DNA of 64,000 nucleotides from assembly GCF_024448335.1 (NCBI RefSeq), contig NZ_JAMOHM010000008.1, positions 124,001 through 188,000 of the forward strand. The letters run 5' to 3'. Positions within the stretch are counted from its first letter, which is position 1. Each line of letters opens with the position of its first letter. The translations under genes were made by a program, and so were the position numbers. The notes beneath the pieces are model-generated. The model did no database searches. It had not been told where the DNA came from and saw only the letters and a program-made list of their open reading frames with translations. Source of the DNA: Stutzerimonas frequens. Its GTDB lineage: Bacteria; Pseudomonadota; Gammaproteobacteria; Pseudomonadales; Pseudomonadaceae. Below are positions 36,430-44,865 of this stretch, in pieces.

Positions 36430-36816
36430 ATCCAATACCGATATGGCGCCATTTTTACAAAGCACCTATTTATTGTCGCACTTGACCCATCGGTCTTTTG
36501 GGTAGCGCTCGTTGGGCGTGGTGGCGTGGGGCTTGCTCTAGGCTTAGCTAACTCAAAGCAATTCCAAGAAATACACACAAGCTACCATACGTATGAGTAT
36601 CAATGGAGCGAGTTCAAAAATATCACTTTGGACCGGCCTAAGAAAATAATTTGCATTGAGGTACCTTGGGTTAGCCCGCGCTCAAATGAATATGTGGATT
36701 GGCCGTTCTATATTTTCTCGGACAAACGCAACTTCGAGAAACACGCCAATCTCATCCGAGAACGGCTGAAAGAGCTCCCACTAAAAGAAGAGAACGTTTC
36801 AGTGCTGGAATTCTAA
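36430..36816 (+). pseudogene. Remnant of a second effector-tail / immunity cassette
   Basis: Right after the immunity gene, 36430-36475 encodes SNTDM....QSTYLLS in one frame, matching the effector C-terminus (SDM....QSTRLLS). At ~36474 homology switches to the immunity gene from about its codon 143, in another frame: VALDPSVFWVALVGRGGVGLALGLANSKQF against VALDPSVFWVALVGPGGMGLLYLGLASSKQF. The remaining open frame to 36816 (96 codons from a GTG at 36526) covers the soluble C-terminal part only, with the first ~142 residues gone. It is a decayed tandem copy. A short protein could still be made from the GTG, but it would lack most membrane segments. Confidence 0.75.
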
Positions 36817-36921
36817 GCTTCGGAATAAAAGGCTGTTTTTGCTTTCTTCACGAAGCACTCAATAACTCCCTGGGTGCGAGAACTGCCTTGGCTAATCGGG
36901 TTGCTACCGAAAAGCCACTTC

Positions 36922-38874
36922 TCACGGCAACTCCAACCCACCCCCAGCCTTATGCAACCCGCGCAGTCGCTCGCCTATCTGCGCCAGGTTCACTTCGATC
37001 GCTTCGAGTTCCTCCCGCCGCTCATCGCCCAACAGCACCCGGACTTCCTGGTCCAGCTCTTCGCTCAGCTGATTCAGGCGCAGTTGGCGTTGTTCGCTTT
37101 CGCGTTCCAGGCGGGTCCATTCGCTGGGTTGTGGCAGGCCGTAGCCGTCGCCGTCGAGCAGTTCGGCCGGGCGGCTGAGGTAGCCGCTGCTGGCGAGGAT
37201 TTCCTGCAGCGCGCCGTCAGCCCTATTCAGGCTGGCGTCGCGGCCGCGGCCGCCGAGGTAGCGGTTCTTCAGTTCATCCTGGGCGAGCAGCAGTTGACGG
37301 CGCAGGGCGGCCTGCTCGACCAGCAGCAGGGCGGCAGCGGCACGGAGGTCGGCGCGGTCGATCCACTGTTGGCGCTCGACGGCGTCGAGTTCCAGCCACT
37401 GTTCCACGCTGTCCTGCGGTAGACCGAGGCGCTCCTTGAGGATCGCGAACATGGCCTGGTAGCGGTCGCGGTAGGAGTCGAAGCGATAGCCCAGGCGCAG
37501 CGCTTCACGCGGATCGTCGAGCACGCTGGCGTCGGCCAGGCCGCGGTGGATCAGCATTTCCAGCAGCCCGTTGGGCATGATGCTGTCCAGTGCTACCAGA
37601 TCGCTGCGCGCCGTGCCGCTGCGCAGCAGTTTCAAGGTTTCCACCGCGCAGTTGTTGGACAGGAAGTAGTAGTCGCCGTCGTAGCTCCAGTGCAGTTCGG
37701 CGCTGCGCTCGACCAGCTGGCGAATCTCTTCGGGGTGCAGTTTCAAGGGCACCGAGGCCAGCCCGCGCAGCTCCGCCTTGGTGTATTCGTCGATCACCTG
37801 GCCCAGCGGCAGAATGAACAGCCGCGAGGGGTACACGCCGGTGAGGCCGTCCCAGCTGGAGAGCTGCACGTCATCGACGAAGGCGCGGAAGGACAATACC
37901 AGATGGTGATCCAGATCCAGCCGGCAATCCGGACCGGGCTCGCGGTCGGGCGCGCAGATCACCAGGCGCAGCATGCTGTGGCCCCAGCGGCTGACCCAGG
38001 CATCGTTGGCTTCGGCAAATAGGTAGTCGACCTCGTAGACACGTGACGGATCGAGGCTCAGCAGGGGCGTGCGGCCGAACTCGCGGCCGGCGTTGAGGAA
38101 GGGGTAGCCCGGTGCGCAATCGACGGATTCCGGCGCCCAGCCAAAGTGTTCGTTGAAGTAGCGGTGCAGAGACGGGCGACGGCATGCGTAGCTGGGGTCG
38201 AGCAGGAAGTATTCGAGGTTCACCGCGACGAATTCCAGCGGGCTGGTCAGCTCGTACGGATCGGGACTGCGCGCTAGCTGCGCGTTGTCCTGTTCGCGCA
38301 GGCCGCGCTTGCCGACCCGTTGCGGCCAGCCGGCCAGATCGAGCAGGCGCGGGTCGTCGCTGAGGGTGAAGCGGCGGTCGGTCTGTCCGCGGCAGTCGTC
38401 CGGCAGGCCGACCTGCCCGAGATTGCTGGCGCGTTGACGGCACAGGCCCTGCGACAGGTGCTGATCCGGCGACCACAGGCGAGCGCGGTCGTAGAGATGC
38501 GCCACTTCATGAATGACGGTGGCGAGCAGCTCGCGGCGCACCGTGCCGTGGGGACGATTGTTCTTTTCCTCAGCAGCGCTGCCGTCGGTGAGCGCCGGCA
38601 GCAGGCGGCGGTTGAGTTCCAGGCGCTTGCCGCCGGCGCGGCCATAGGCCTGTTCCGGCAGATCATCGCGCCACTGCATGCGCACTTCGCGGTCGAGGCT
38701 CTGCACCAGGCGGGGTGGCAGTGCGGCCATTGCTTCGTCCAGCAGCGCCTGGCTGGCGGCGCGTTGCTCGGCGTCCAGCGTGCGTGAATCAAGCACCAGG
38801 CGCAGCTCGGCATGAGCCGCGATGCTGGCCAGGCTCAGGCCGCTCGCCAGCAGCCAGGCGCCGAGGCGGGTCAC
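36922..38874 (-). CDS. DUF4105 secreted protein with HExxH motif
   Basis: A 650-residue exported protein; the GTG start at 38874 overlaps the stop of the preceding DUF2388 gene (GTGA) and leads a signal peptide (TRLGAWLLASGLSLASIAAHA). An N-terminal domain contains VIHEVAHLYDRARL near residue 122, a zinc-protease-like HExxH. The central DUF4105 region has SRWGHSMLRLVI and YFLSNNCAVETLKLL, a conserved His and Asn-Cys pair. The C-terminal ~150 residues are Leu/Glu/Arg-rich helices. The mix of HExxH and DUF4105 suggests an envelope hydrolase; activity is unproven. It is the last gene of a transcript with three DUF2388 genes. Confidence 0.82.
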   Translation of the reverse strand: MTRLGAWLLASGLSLASIAAHAELRLVLDSRTLDAEQRAASQALLDEAMAALPPRLVQSLDREVRMQWRDDLPEQAYGRAGGKRLELNRRLLPALTDGSAAEEKNNRPHGTVRRELLATVIHEVAHLYDRARLWSPDQHLSQGLCRQRASNLGQVGLPDDCRGQTDRRFTLSDDPRLLDLAGWPQRVGKRGLREQDNAQLARSPDPYELTSPLEFVAVNLEYFLLDPSYACRRPSLHRYFNEHFGWAPESVDCAPGYPFLNAGREFGRTPLLSLDPSRVYEVDYLFAEANDAWVSRWGHSMLRLVICAPDREPGPDCRLDLDHHLVLSFRAFVDDVQLSSWDGLTGVYPSRLFILPLGQVIDEYTKAELRGLASVPLKLHPEEIRQLVERSAELHWSYDGDYYFLSNNCAVETLKLLRSGTARSDLVALDSIMPNGLLEMLIHRGLADASVLDDPREALRLGYRFDSYRDRYQAMFAILKERLGLPQDSVEQWLELDAVERQQWIDRADLRAAAALLLVEQAALRRQLLLAQDELKNRYLGGRGRDASLNRADGALQEILASSGYLSRPAELLDGDGYGLPQPSEWTRLERESEQRQLRLNQLSEELDQEVRVLLGDERREELEAIEVNLAQIGERLRGLHKAGGGLELP

Positions 38875-39191
38875 AGCGCGAGGATGGCTTCGGCCAGTTG
38901 CAGGTCGCTGGCGTTGCGCGCTGCGGGGAACTCGCTGCGCAGGGTGCCGATCGCCGCTTCCAGATGGGCACCGCGGATCTCGCCGGCGCTGGCGACGAAG
39001 CTGGCGGCGTCTTCGCGGGCCTCGACGACGACCTTCATGTCACTGATGCGGCTGGTCACGTCGGAGGTGAAGTTGATGCTGCGGTCCAGGGCACGCACGA
39101 CGATGTTGCTGGTGGCCACGAGGGTCTGCGCCTGGGCTGTGCCCGCGGCGACGGCCAGTGCCAGCGGGGCGGCGAGCAATAGCTTGTTCAT
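38871..39191 (-). CDS. DUF2388 small exported protein (copy 1)
   Basis: The start at 39191 gives a signal peptide (MNKLLLAAPLALAVAAGTAQA) and a mature ~85-residue protein. It shares EAREDAASFVAS, a RGAHLEAA helix and the C-terminus ASDLQLAEAILAL with its two neighbours. DUF2388 is common in Pseudomonas; its function is unknown. It is translationally coupled (four-base overlap) to the DUF4105 gene. Confidence 0.88.
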   Translation of the reverse strand: MNKLLLAAPLALAVAAGTAQAQTLVATSNIVVRALDRSINFTSDVTSRISDMKVVVEAREDAASFVASAGEIRGAHLEAAIGTLRSEFPAARNASDLQLAEAILAL

Positions 39192-39233
39192 CGATGAATC
39201 TCTCACGGGTCTGGGCACCGGCAGGCGGTGCGG

Positions 39234-39530
39234 TTATTGGACGAGGATCGCTTCGGCCAGTTCCAGGTCGCTGGCGGCAAGCTCCGGGTGCTCCTGGCGC
39301 AGCCGCGCCATGGCTGCTTGCAGGCGAGCCGCGGTGAGCTGACCTTCGCTGGCGACGAAACCGGCCGCGTCTTCGCGGGCCTCGGCAATCAGCTTGTTGT
39401 CGAAGGGAGCGCTGGTCAGCTGGCTGCTGACATAGCTGGTCTGCACGACACCTGCGGTAGTGACATCGAAAGCCTGGGCGGTGCCAGCGGTGAGGCCGAG
39501 AAATAAGAGAGCGATTGAATACGAACGCAT
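39234..39530 (-). CDS. DUF2388 small exported protein (copy 2)
   Basis: A 98-residue protein with a signal peptide (MRSYSIALLFLGLTAGTAQA) and the shared blocks EAREDAAGFVASEGQL and ASDLELAEAILVQ. It is the middle member of three tandem paralogues, 42 bases upstream of copy 1. It is the most diverged in the segment after the signal (FDVTTAGVVQTSYVSSQL). Function unknown. Confidence 0.87.
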   Translation of the reverse strand: MRSYSIALLFLGLTAGTAQAFDVTTAGVVQTSYVSSQLTSAPFDNKLIAEAREDAAGFVASEGQLTAARLQAAMARLRQEHPELAASDLELAEAILVQ

Positions 39531-39613
39531 GCGGAACCTGTTGCCGGGAAAAACGGCGCCAAGGCTAGCGAAACGCTGGCTGTAGAGCCAGCGCTCGGTT
39601 GCTTCCGCAGGTT

Positions 39614-39635
39614 GCAGCAGCGCTTATGCTGCTGC
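39614..39635. other. Perfect hairpin between DUF2388 copies
   Basis: GCAGCAGC and GCTGCTGC pair around a 6-base loop. There is no T-run on either side, so it may slow transcription or stabilise the upstream message rather than terminate. Confidence 0.4.
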
Positions 39636-39640
39636 ATGCA

Positions 39641-39958
39641 TCAGAGTGCCAGGATCGCCTGAGCCAGTTGCAGATCGCTGGCCTGCAACTGCGGCTGCTG
39701 GCTACGAATGTGGCGCAGCGCCGCTTCGAGATGGGCGCCGCGCAGATCGCCCTGGCTGGCAACGAAACGTGCCGCATCGTCGCGGGCATCGAGCACCAGC
39801 TTGTCGTCGCGCAGCGACGAGGTCAGGTCCGAGGTGGCATCGACAGTGTTGATTAGGCCGCCGACCACCATGTCGGTGGTAGCGGTGAAGCTGGCCGCGG
39901 ACGCGCCGCCGCTCAGCAGCAAGCCCGCAGCGAAGATGGGAAGCAGGATTCGGGACAT
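39641..39958 (-). CDS. DUF2388 small exported protein (copy 3)
   Basis: A 105-residue protein with a signal peptide (MSRILLPIFAAGLLLSGGASA) and the same blocks: DARDDAARFVASQGDLRGAHLEAA and ASDLQLAQAILAL. It is the first of the three tandem copies in the direction of transcription, and closer to copy 1 than to copy 2 in the RGAHLEAA helix. A 110-base gap with a hairpin separates it from copy 2. Confidence 0.87.
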   Translation of the reverse strand: MSRILLPIFAAGLLLSGGASAASFTATTDMVVGGLINTVDATSDLTSSLRDDKLVLDARDDAARFVASQGDLRGAHLEAALRHIRSQQPQLQASDLQLAQAILAL

Positions 39959-40069
39959 GGCAGATCTCCAGTGGTGAGGCTCTAGACCGCGCCATGGGTA
40001 CGACGTTCCCGTCGCTACGGCCTTGTAGCAGGCAGCATAGGCTCGAATCGGCGAGCGCAGAAGAACGCC

Positions 40070-40270
40070 TCAGCGCCAGAACGGCTTGTCCAGCTCTGCC
40101 GAGCGCACGCTATGGCTGATGCCGACATCCGCCAGCTGGCGGTCGTCGAGCTGCGCCAGTTGCTGGCGGGTACGGTAGTTGCGTTGCCAGCGCTGCAATA
40201 CTTGCAGCAGCTGTAGCCAGTTGCGCCGGGCGCGCGTGGCGACATATGGACGAGATAGCGTGCGGTCCAT
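40070..40270 (-). CDS. DUF1127 (YjiS-like) small protein
   Basis: A 66-residue basic protein with the DUF1127 pattern: WLQLLQVLQRWQRNYRTRQQLAQLDDRQLADVGIS, where the L-x2-LDDR-x-L-x-D-(I/V)G-I element is diagnostic. DUF1127 proteins are small Arg-rich regulators, in some species linked to RNA turnover or phosphate and polyamine physiology. AAGGAG lies seven bases before the ATG, and a perfect hairpin sits directly 5' of it. No operon partner is apparent. Confidence 0.85.
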   Translation of the reverse strand: MDRTLSRPYVATRARRNWLQLLQVLQRWQRNYRTRQQLAQLDDRQLADVGISHSVRSAELDKPFWR

Positions 40271-40282
40271 GCTGCGCTCCTT

Positions 40283-40297
40283 CCCGGTGTGACCGGG
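40283..40297 (-). promoter_or_regulatory. Leader hairpin abutting the DUF1127 ribosome binding site
   Basis: On the minus strand CCCGGT-CAC-ACCGGG is a perfect 6-bp stem, with AAGGAG following directly. It could affect translation or protect the message 5' end. Confidence 0.35.
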
Positions 40298-40434
40298 TGC
40301 GGGTTATGGGAGAACAGGATCGCGCGCGTCAGGCAAGTGCAACAGCCACAGGGATTCTCGATTGTGCCGGTGCAGTTCCAGAATGGATGGAGCTGTATTG
40401 GTCGCGAATGCGCCAACTGTTTTCGCTGCGCTGC

Positions 40435-41235
40435 TTATCGGTCCGGTGCGCGTGCCAGAGCGCCTGGTGTGGTGCCGAACTGTTGACCGAATGCGGCGAT
40501 GAACGCCGAGGTGGATTCGTAGCCGCACGCCAGGGCGACGTCGGTAACCGGCTGGCCCTGCTCCAGCAGAGGGAGCGCGCTGAGCAGGCGCAGACGCTGG
40601 CGCCAGGCGCGGAAGCTGAGGCCAGTGTCGCGCTGGAACTGGCGGGTCAGGGTTTTCTCAGAGACCTGCAGGCGCTCGCTCCATTGTTTCAGGCTGAGTG
40701 AAAGGTCGGGCTGCTCATAGAGCGCTTCGCACAGCTGACGGAGCCGCTCATCCCCGGGCCAGGGCAGGGAATAGCCGATTGCCGGTGCCGCCCGCAGCTG
40801 GTCCAGCAGCACCGCTGCCAGACGGCCGTCGGCACCTTGCTCGTCGTACTCCGCTGGCAGCGCGCCAAAGGCGCGGATCAGCTCGCGCAGCAGCGGGCTG
40901 ACCGCGAGCACTTGGCAATGCTCGGGCGCCCAGGCCAAGGCGTGCTGGTCGATGTACAGGCTGCGCATCTCGGTTTGCGGCGAACTGATTACCTCATGCC
41001 GCAGGCCCGGCGGAATCAGGATGGCGCGCTGCGGCGGAGCGAGAAAGCGCCCGCGCTCGGTATGCACGCGCAGCACGCCGCTGATGGCGTAGGACAGCTG
41101 TGCCCACGGATGGCTGTGGCGCGGCGTGGTGGTCCGTTCGGGCAGGGATTCGCTGCGGGCGAAGAGCGGGCGCGGCAGTGCATCCATCGCTGGGATGCTG
41201 CGTTGCACGATGCCGCTTTGTCCTTTTCTCGACAT
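40435..41235 (-). CDS. AraC family transcriptional regulator
   Basis: A 266-residue regulator. The N-terminal half is a cupin sensor (TPRHSHPWAQLSYAISGVLRV, AILIPPGLRHEV) and the C-terminal ~100 residues carry two helix-turn-helix motifs (LSLKQWSERLQVSEKTLTRQF and VTDVALACGYESTSAFIAAFGQQFG). Cupin-type AraC proteins often control a divergent transporter. Here the divergent gene is the bile-acid:sodium symporter-family carrier at 41323, 87 bases away, the probable target. Confidence 0.9.
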   Translation of the reverse strand: MSRKGQSGIVQRSIPAMDALPRPLFARSESLPERTTTPRHSHPWAQLSYAISGVLRVHTERGRFLAPPQRAILIPPGLRHEVISSPQTEMRSLYIDQHALAWAPEHCQVLAVSPLLRELIRAFGALPAEYDEQGADGRLAAVLLDQLRAAPAIGYSLPWPGDERLRQLCEALYEQPDLSLSLKQWSERLQVSEKTLTRQFQRDTGLSFRAWRQRLRLLSALPLLEQGQPVTDVALACGYESTSAFIAAFGQQFGTTPGALARAPDR

Positions 41236-41322
41236 TTGTCTGGCTTATGGCGTTAGTCGGATATCCAGGGCGACAGTAGACTCGCTGGCAACCTGCCGCA
41301 AGCCACACAATCAGGAGCGCCC

Positions 41323-42312
41323 ATGGCCAGACCTCGCCTGTTACCGGACAACTTCACTCTGGCCCTGCTCGGTGCGGTGGCCATCGCCACGCTGTTGCCA
41401 GCGCGGGGGCAGGGCGTGGCGGTATTCGAGTGGATCACCAATCTGGCCATCGGCCTGCTGTTCTTCATGCACGGCGCCAAGCTGTCGGGCAGTGCGATCC
41501 TCGCTGGCATGGGGCATTGGCGCCTGCATCTGCTGGTGTTCAGCTGCACCTTCGTGCTGTTCCCGCTGCTCGGCCTGGCGCTGCGCCCGCTGCTGACGCC
41601 GATGATCGGCGCCGAGCTGTATCTGGGCATGCTCTACCTCTGCGCCTTGCCTGCCACGGTGCAGTCGGCGATCGCCTTCACATCGCTGGCGCGCGGCAAT
41701 ATCCCGGCGGCGGTGTGCAGCGCGGCGGCTTCGAGCCTGATTGGCATCTTCCTTACGCCGCTGCTGGTGCTGCTGCTGATGGGCGCCCAGGGCGAAGGCG
41801 GCTCGACGCTGGATGCCATCGGCAAGATCGTCGTGCAGCTGCTGCTGCCGTTCATTGCCGGGCAGATCGCGCGGCGCTGGATTGGCGACTGGGTGGCGCG
41901 CAACAAGGGCTGGCTGAAGAACGTCGACCAGAGCTCGATCCTGCTGGTGGTCTACACCGCCTTCAGCCACGCGGTGGTCGAGGGCATCTGGCAGCAGGTG
42001 CCGCTGCCGCAGCTGCTGGGGCTGGTGCTGGCCTGCTGTCTGCTGCTGGCGCTGGCCCTGCTGATCACCTGGCTGGTGGCGCGCTGGCTGGGCTTCGATC
42101 TGGAGGACCGCATCACCATTCTCTTCGCCGGCTCGAAGAAGAGCCTAGCCACCGGCATACCCATGGCGCAGGTGCTGTTCGCCGGCGGTGCGCTGGGTAC
42201 GCTGATCCTGCCGCTGATGCTGTTCCACCAGATTCAGCTGATGGTGTGCGCGGTACTGGCGCAGCGTTATGCGTCGCGACCAGAAACAACTGCGGTGGCA
42301 AAAGCTGGCTGA
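41323..42312 (+). CDS. Bile acid:sodium symporter family transporter (SLC10A7-like)
   Basis: A 329-residue membrane protein with about ten helices. LLFFMHGAKLSGSAIL and CALPATVQSAIAFTSLARGNIPAAVCSAAASSLIG match the SBF-like family with its paired unwound helices, and the late segment ITILFAGSKKSLATGIPMA is the second signature. The substrate is unknown; bacterial members move organic anions. It is divergent from an AraC regulator, which suggests substrate-induced expression. Confidence 0.87.
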   Translation: MARPRLLPDNFTLALLGAVAIATLLPARGQGVAVFEWITNLAIGLLFFMHGAKLSGSAILAGMGHWRLHLLVFSCTFVLFPLLGLALRPLLTPMIGAELYLGMLYLCALPATVQSAIAFTSLARGNIPAAVCSAAASSLIGIFLTPLLVLLLMGAQGEGGSTLDAIGKIVVQLLLPFIAGQIARRWIGDWVARNKGWLKNVDQSSILLVVYTAFSHAVVEGIWQQVPLPQLLGLVLACCLLLALALLITWLVARWLGFDLEDRITILFAGSKKSLATGIPMAQVLFAGGALGTLILPLMLFHQIQLMVCAVLAQRYASRPETTAVAKAG

Positions 42313-42433
42313 CGCTAAGCCCAATCAGCGACGGATTCGTGACTACAGCGCAAAGATGATTTGCCCGTTACGGTCTGGGAGCGGTGCGCAGGGGTGGCTA
42401 AGCTGCGCGCCATTCTGTTGCTGAGGCATTTCC

Positions 42434-43024
42434 ATGAAGAAGATTCTGCTACTCAACGGCGGCAAGGCCTTCGCCCACTCGGCCGGCCAGTACAACGCCA
42501 CACTGCATCAGGCAGCCATCGAAACCCTGACGGCGGCCGGCTTCGAAGTCCGCACCACCGAGATCGACGCCGGCTACGACGTGCAGCAGGAGGTCGAGAA
42601 GATTCTCTGGGCCGATGCGCTGATCTATCAGATGCCCGGCTGGTGGATGGGCGCACCCTGGACGGTGAAGAAGTACCTCGACGAGGTGTTCACCGCCGGC
42701 CACGGCAGCCTCTACGCCAATGACGGCCGCACCCGCTCGGACGCGTCGCAGAAGTACGGCAGCGGCGGTCTGCTGCAGGGCAAGCGCTACATGATTTCCG
42801 CGACCTGGAACGCGCCGCAGCAGGCTTTCGACGACCCCAGCGATTTTTTTGCCGGCAAGGGCGTGGACGCCGTCTACCTACCGTTCCACAAGGCCAACGA
42901 GTTTCTCGGCATGCAGGGCTTGCCGACCTTCCTCTGTGTCGATGTGATGAAACGGCCGCAGATCGAGGCGGATGTCGAACGCTATCGGCGGCACCTGGGC
43001 GAGGTGTTCGGCTTCAGCGTGTGA
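42434..43024 (+). CDS. mdaB: NAD(P)H:quinone reductase MdaB
   Basis: A 196-residue flavodoxin-like oxidoreductase. MKKILLLNGGKAFAHSAGQYN forms the FMN/FAD phosphate loop, YQMPGWWMGAPWTVKKYLDEV is the MdaB hallmark, and ISATWNAPQQAF matches the family. Length equals that of E. coli MdaB (193). It performs two-electron reduction of quinones, which avoids semiquinone radicals. It stands alone between the symporter gene and a shared terminator. Confidence 0.93.
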   Translation: MKKILLLNGGKAFAHSAGQYNATLHQAAIETLTAAGFEVRTTEIDAGYDVQQEVEKILWADALIYQMPGWWMGAPWTVKKYLDEVFTAGHGSLYANDGRTRSDASQKYGSGGLLQGKRYMISATWNAPQQAFDDPSDFFAGKGVDAVYLPFHKANEFLGMQGLPTFLCVDVMKRPQIEADVERYRRHLGEVFGFSV

Positions 43025-43040
43025 CCTTCGACAGGCAAAG

Positions 43041-43076
43041 AAAAACCCCTCGCGGCGCGGGCCGGGAGGGGTTTTT
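43041..43076. terminator. Bidirectional terminator between mdaB and pntB
   Basis: AAAAACCCCTC and GAGGGGTTTTT pair around a GC-rich loop. It lies 16 bases past mdaB and 19 bases past pntB on the other strand, so it can end both. Confidence 0.9.
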
Positions 43077-43094
43077 CGTTTCAGCGCGAGGCGA

Positions 43095-44531
43095 TCACTC
43101 CACGGCCTTGACCATATCCTCGACCACCTTCTTGGCGTCGCCGAAGACCATCATGGTCTTGTCCATGTAGAACAGTTCGTTGTCCAGGCCCGCATAGCCG
43201 CTGGCCATGGAGCGCTTGTTGACGATGACTGTCTTGGCCTTGTACGCCTCGAGGATCGGCATGCCGGCGATCGGCGACTTCGGATCGTTCTTCGCCGCCG
43301 GGTTGACCACGTCGTTGGCGCCGAGCACCAGCACCACGTCGGCCTGGCCGAACTCGGAGTTGATGTCCTCCATCTCGAAGACCTGCTCGTACGGCACCTC
43401 GGCTTCGGCCAGCAGCACGTTCATGTGCCCCGGCATGCGGCCGGCGACCGGGTGAATCGCGTACTTCACGGTCACGCCCATGTGCGTCAGCTTCTCGGCC
43501 AGTTCCATCAGCGCGTGCTGTGCGCGGGCCACCGCCAGGCCGTAACCAGGCACGATAATCACGGTGTCGGCGTTGGTCAGCAGGAAGGCGGCATCGTCGG
43601 CCGAACCGGACTTCACGTTGCGCTCCTGCTGCGCGCCCGCCGGGCCACCGGCATCGGCGTCGGCACCGAAGCCGCCGAGGATCACGTTGAAGAACGAGCG
43701 GTTCATCGCCTTGCACATGATGTACGAGAGGATCGCGCCGCTCGAGCCCACCAGCGAGCCGGCGATGATCAGCATCGAGTTGTTCAGCGAGAAGCCGATA
43801 CCGGCGGCCGCCCAGCCCGAGTAGCTGTTGAGCATGGACACCACCACCGGCATGTCCGCACCGCCGATGGGGATGATGATCAGCACGCCGATGACGAAGG
43901 CCAGTGCCACCAGGATGGCGAAGGCGGTCAGGTTGCCGGTGAAGGTGTAGACCAGGCCCAGGCCGATGACCGCCAGGCCCACCGCCAGGTTGACCATGTG
44001 CTGGCCCTTGAACACCACCGGAGCGCCCTGGAACAGGCGGAACTTGTACTTGCCGGACAGCTTGCCGAAGGCGATCACCGAACCGGAGAAGGTGATGGCA
44101 CCGATGGCTGCGCCGAGGAACAGCTCCAGGCGGTTACCCACCGGAATCGCGTAGCCGATCTGCTCGACGATGCCCAGCGACTGCGGTTCGACCACCGCGG
44201 CGATGGCGATGAACACCGCGGCCAGGCCGATCATGCTGTGCATGAAGGCGACCAGCTCGGGCATCTTGGTCATCTCGACGCGCTTGGCCATGACGGTGCC
44301 GACGCTGCCGCCGATCAGCAGACCGACAATCACGTAGCCGATGCCGGCGGTGGCCAGCTCGCTGCCGAGCTTGAAGATCAGGCCCACGGTGGTGAGCACC
44401 GCGATGCCCATGCCGATCATGCCGAACAGGTTGCCGCGGCGTGAGGTGGTGGGGTGGGAGAGGCCCTTCAGCGCCTGGATGAAGCACACCGAGGCGACCA
44501 GATAGAGCAGGGTGATCAGGTTCATGCTCAT
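43095..44531 (-). CDS. pntB: NAD(P) transhydrogenase subunit beta
   Basis: A 478-residue protein. Its N-terminal ~270 residues hold the membrane helices (LITLLYLVASVCFIQALKGLSHP) and the C-terminal ~200 the NADP(H)-binding domain III: IIVPGYGLAVARAQHA, GHMNVLLAEAEVPYEQV, VLVLGANDVVNPAA. It couples hydride transfer between NADH and NADP+ to proton movement across the inner membrane. It is the last gene of the pntA1-pntA2-pntB operon; three bases separate it from pntA2. Confidence 0.96.
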   Translation of the reverse strand: MSMNLITLLYLVASVCFIQALKGLSHPTTSRRGNLFGMIGMGIAVLTTVGLIFKLGSELATAGIGYVIVGLLIGGSVGTVMAKRVEMTKMPELVAFMHSMIGLAAVFIAIAAVVEPQSLGIVEQIGYAIPVGNRLELFLGAAIGAITFSGSVIAFGKLSGKYKFRLFQGAPVVFKGQHMVNLAVGLAVIGLGLVYTFTGNLTAFAILVALAFVIGVLIIIPIGGADMPVVVSMLNSYSGWAAAGIGFSLNNSMLIIAGSLVGSSGAILSYIMCKAMNRSFFNVILGGFGADADAGGPAGAQQERNVKSGSADDAAFLLTNADTVIIVPGYGLAVARAQHALMELAEKLTHMGVTVKYAIHPVAGRMPGHMNVLLAEAEVPYEQVFEMEDINSEFGQADVVLVLGANDVVNPAAKNDPKSPIAGMPILEAYKAKTVIVNKRSMASGYAGLDNELFYMDKTMMVFGDAKKVVEDMVKAVE

Positions 44532-44534
44532 GGC

Positions 44535-44852
44535 TTACTTGCCCTCCGCCTTGGCCGCGCTGCGGTCCTTCTTCTTGAACATTTCCAGCATGCGACGGGT
44601 GACCAGGAAGCCCCCGAACACGTTGACCGCGGCCAGCGCCACGGCGAGCGTGCCCATGGCCTTGCCCAGCGGGGTAACGGTGAGCGCGGCGGCCAGCATG
44701 GCGCCGACAATGACGATTGCCGAGATCGCGTTGGTGACCGCCATCAGCGGCGTGTGCAGGGCCGGGGTGACGTTCCAGACCACGTGGTAGCCGACGTAGA
44801 TCGCCAGCACGAAGATGATCAGGTTGTAGATGCCGTCCGAAATCAGGTCCAT
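44535..44852 (-). CDS. pntA2: NAD(P) transhydrogenase subunit alpha part 2
   Basis: A 105-residue membrane protein with three to four helices ([60 protein letters not shown]). It corresponds to the C-terminal membrane part of single-chain PntA, encoded separately in many proteobacteria. It lies between pntA1 (13 bases) and pntB (3 bases). Confidence 0.94.
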   Translation of the reverse strand: MDLISDGIYNLIIFVLAIYVGYHVVWNVTPALHTPLMAVTNAISAIVIVGAMLAAALTVTPLGKAMGTLAVALAAVNVFGGFLVTRRMLEMFKKKDRSAAKAEGK

Positions 44853-44865
44853 GTTCGCGTCTCCC

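Noticed and set aside
35564..36536. CRISPR-like repeats
   Set aside because: Only two copies of each segment exist, of unequal length and without regular spacers; they are gene duplication remnants.
28600..36816. Prophage or transposon carrying the T6SS genes
   Set aside because: No integrase, transposase, tRNA target or flanking terminal repeats were seen; the internal repeats are explained by duplication of the effector/immunity end.
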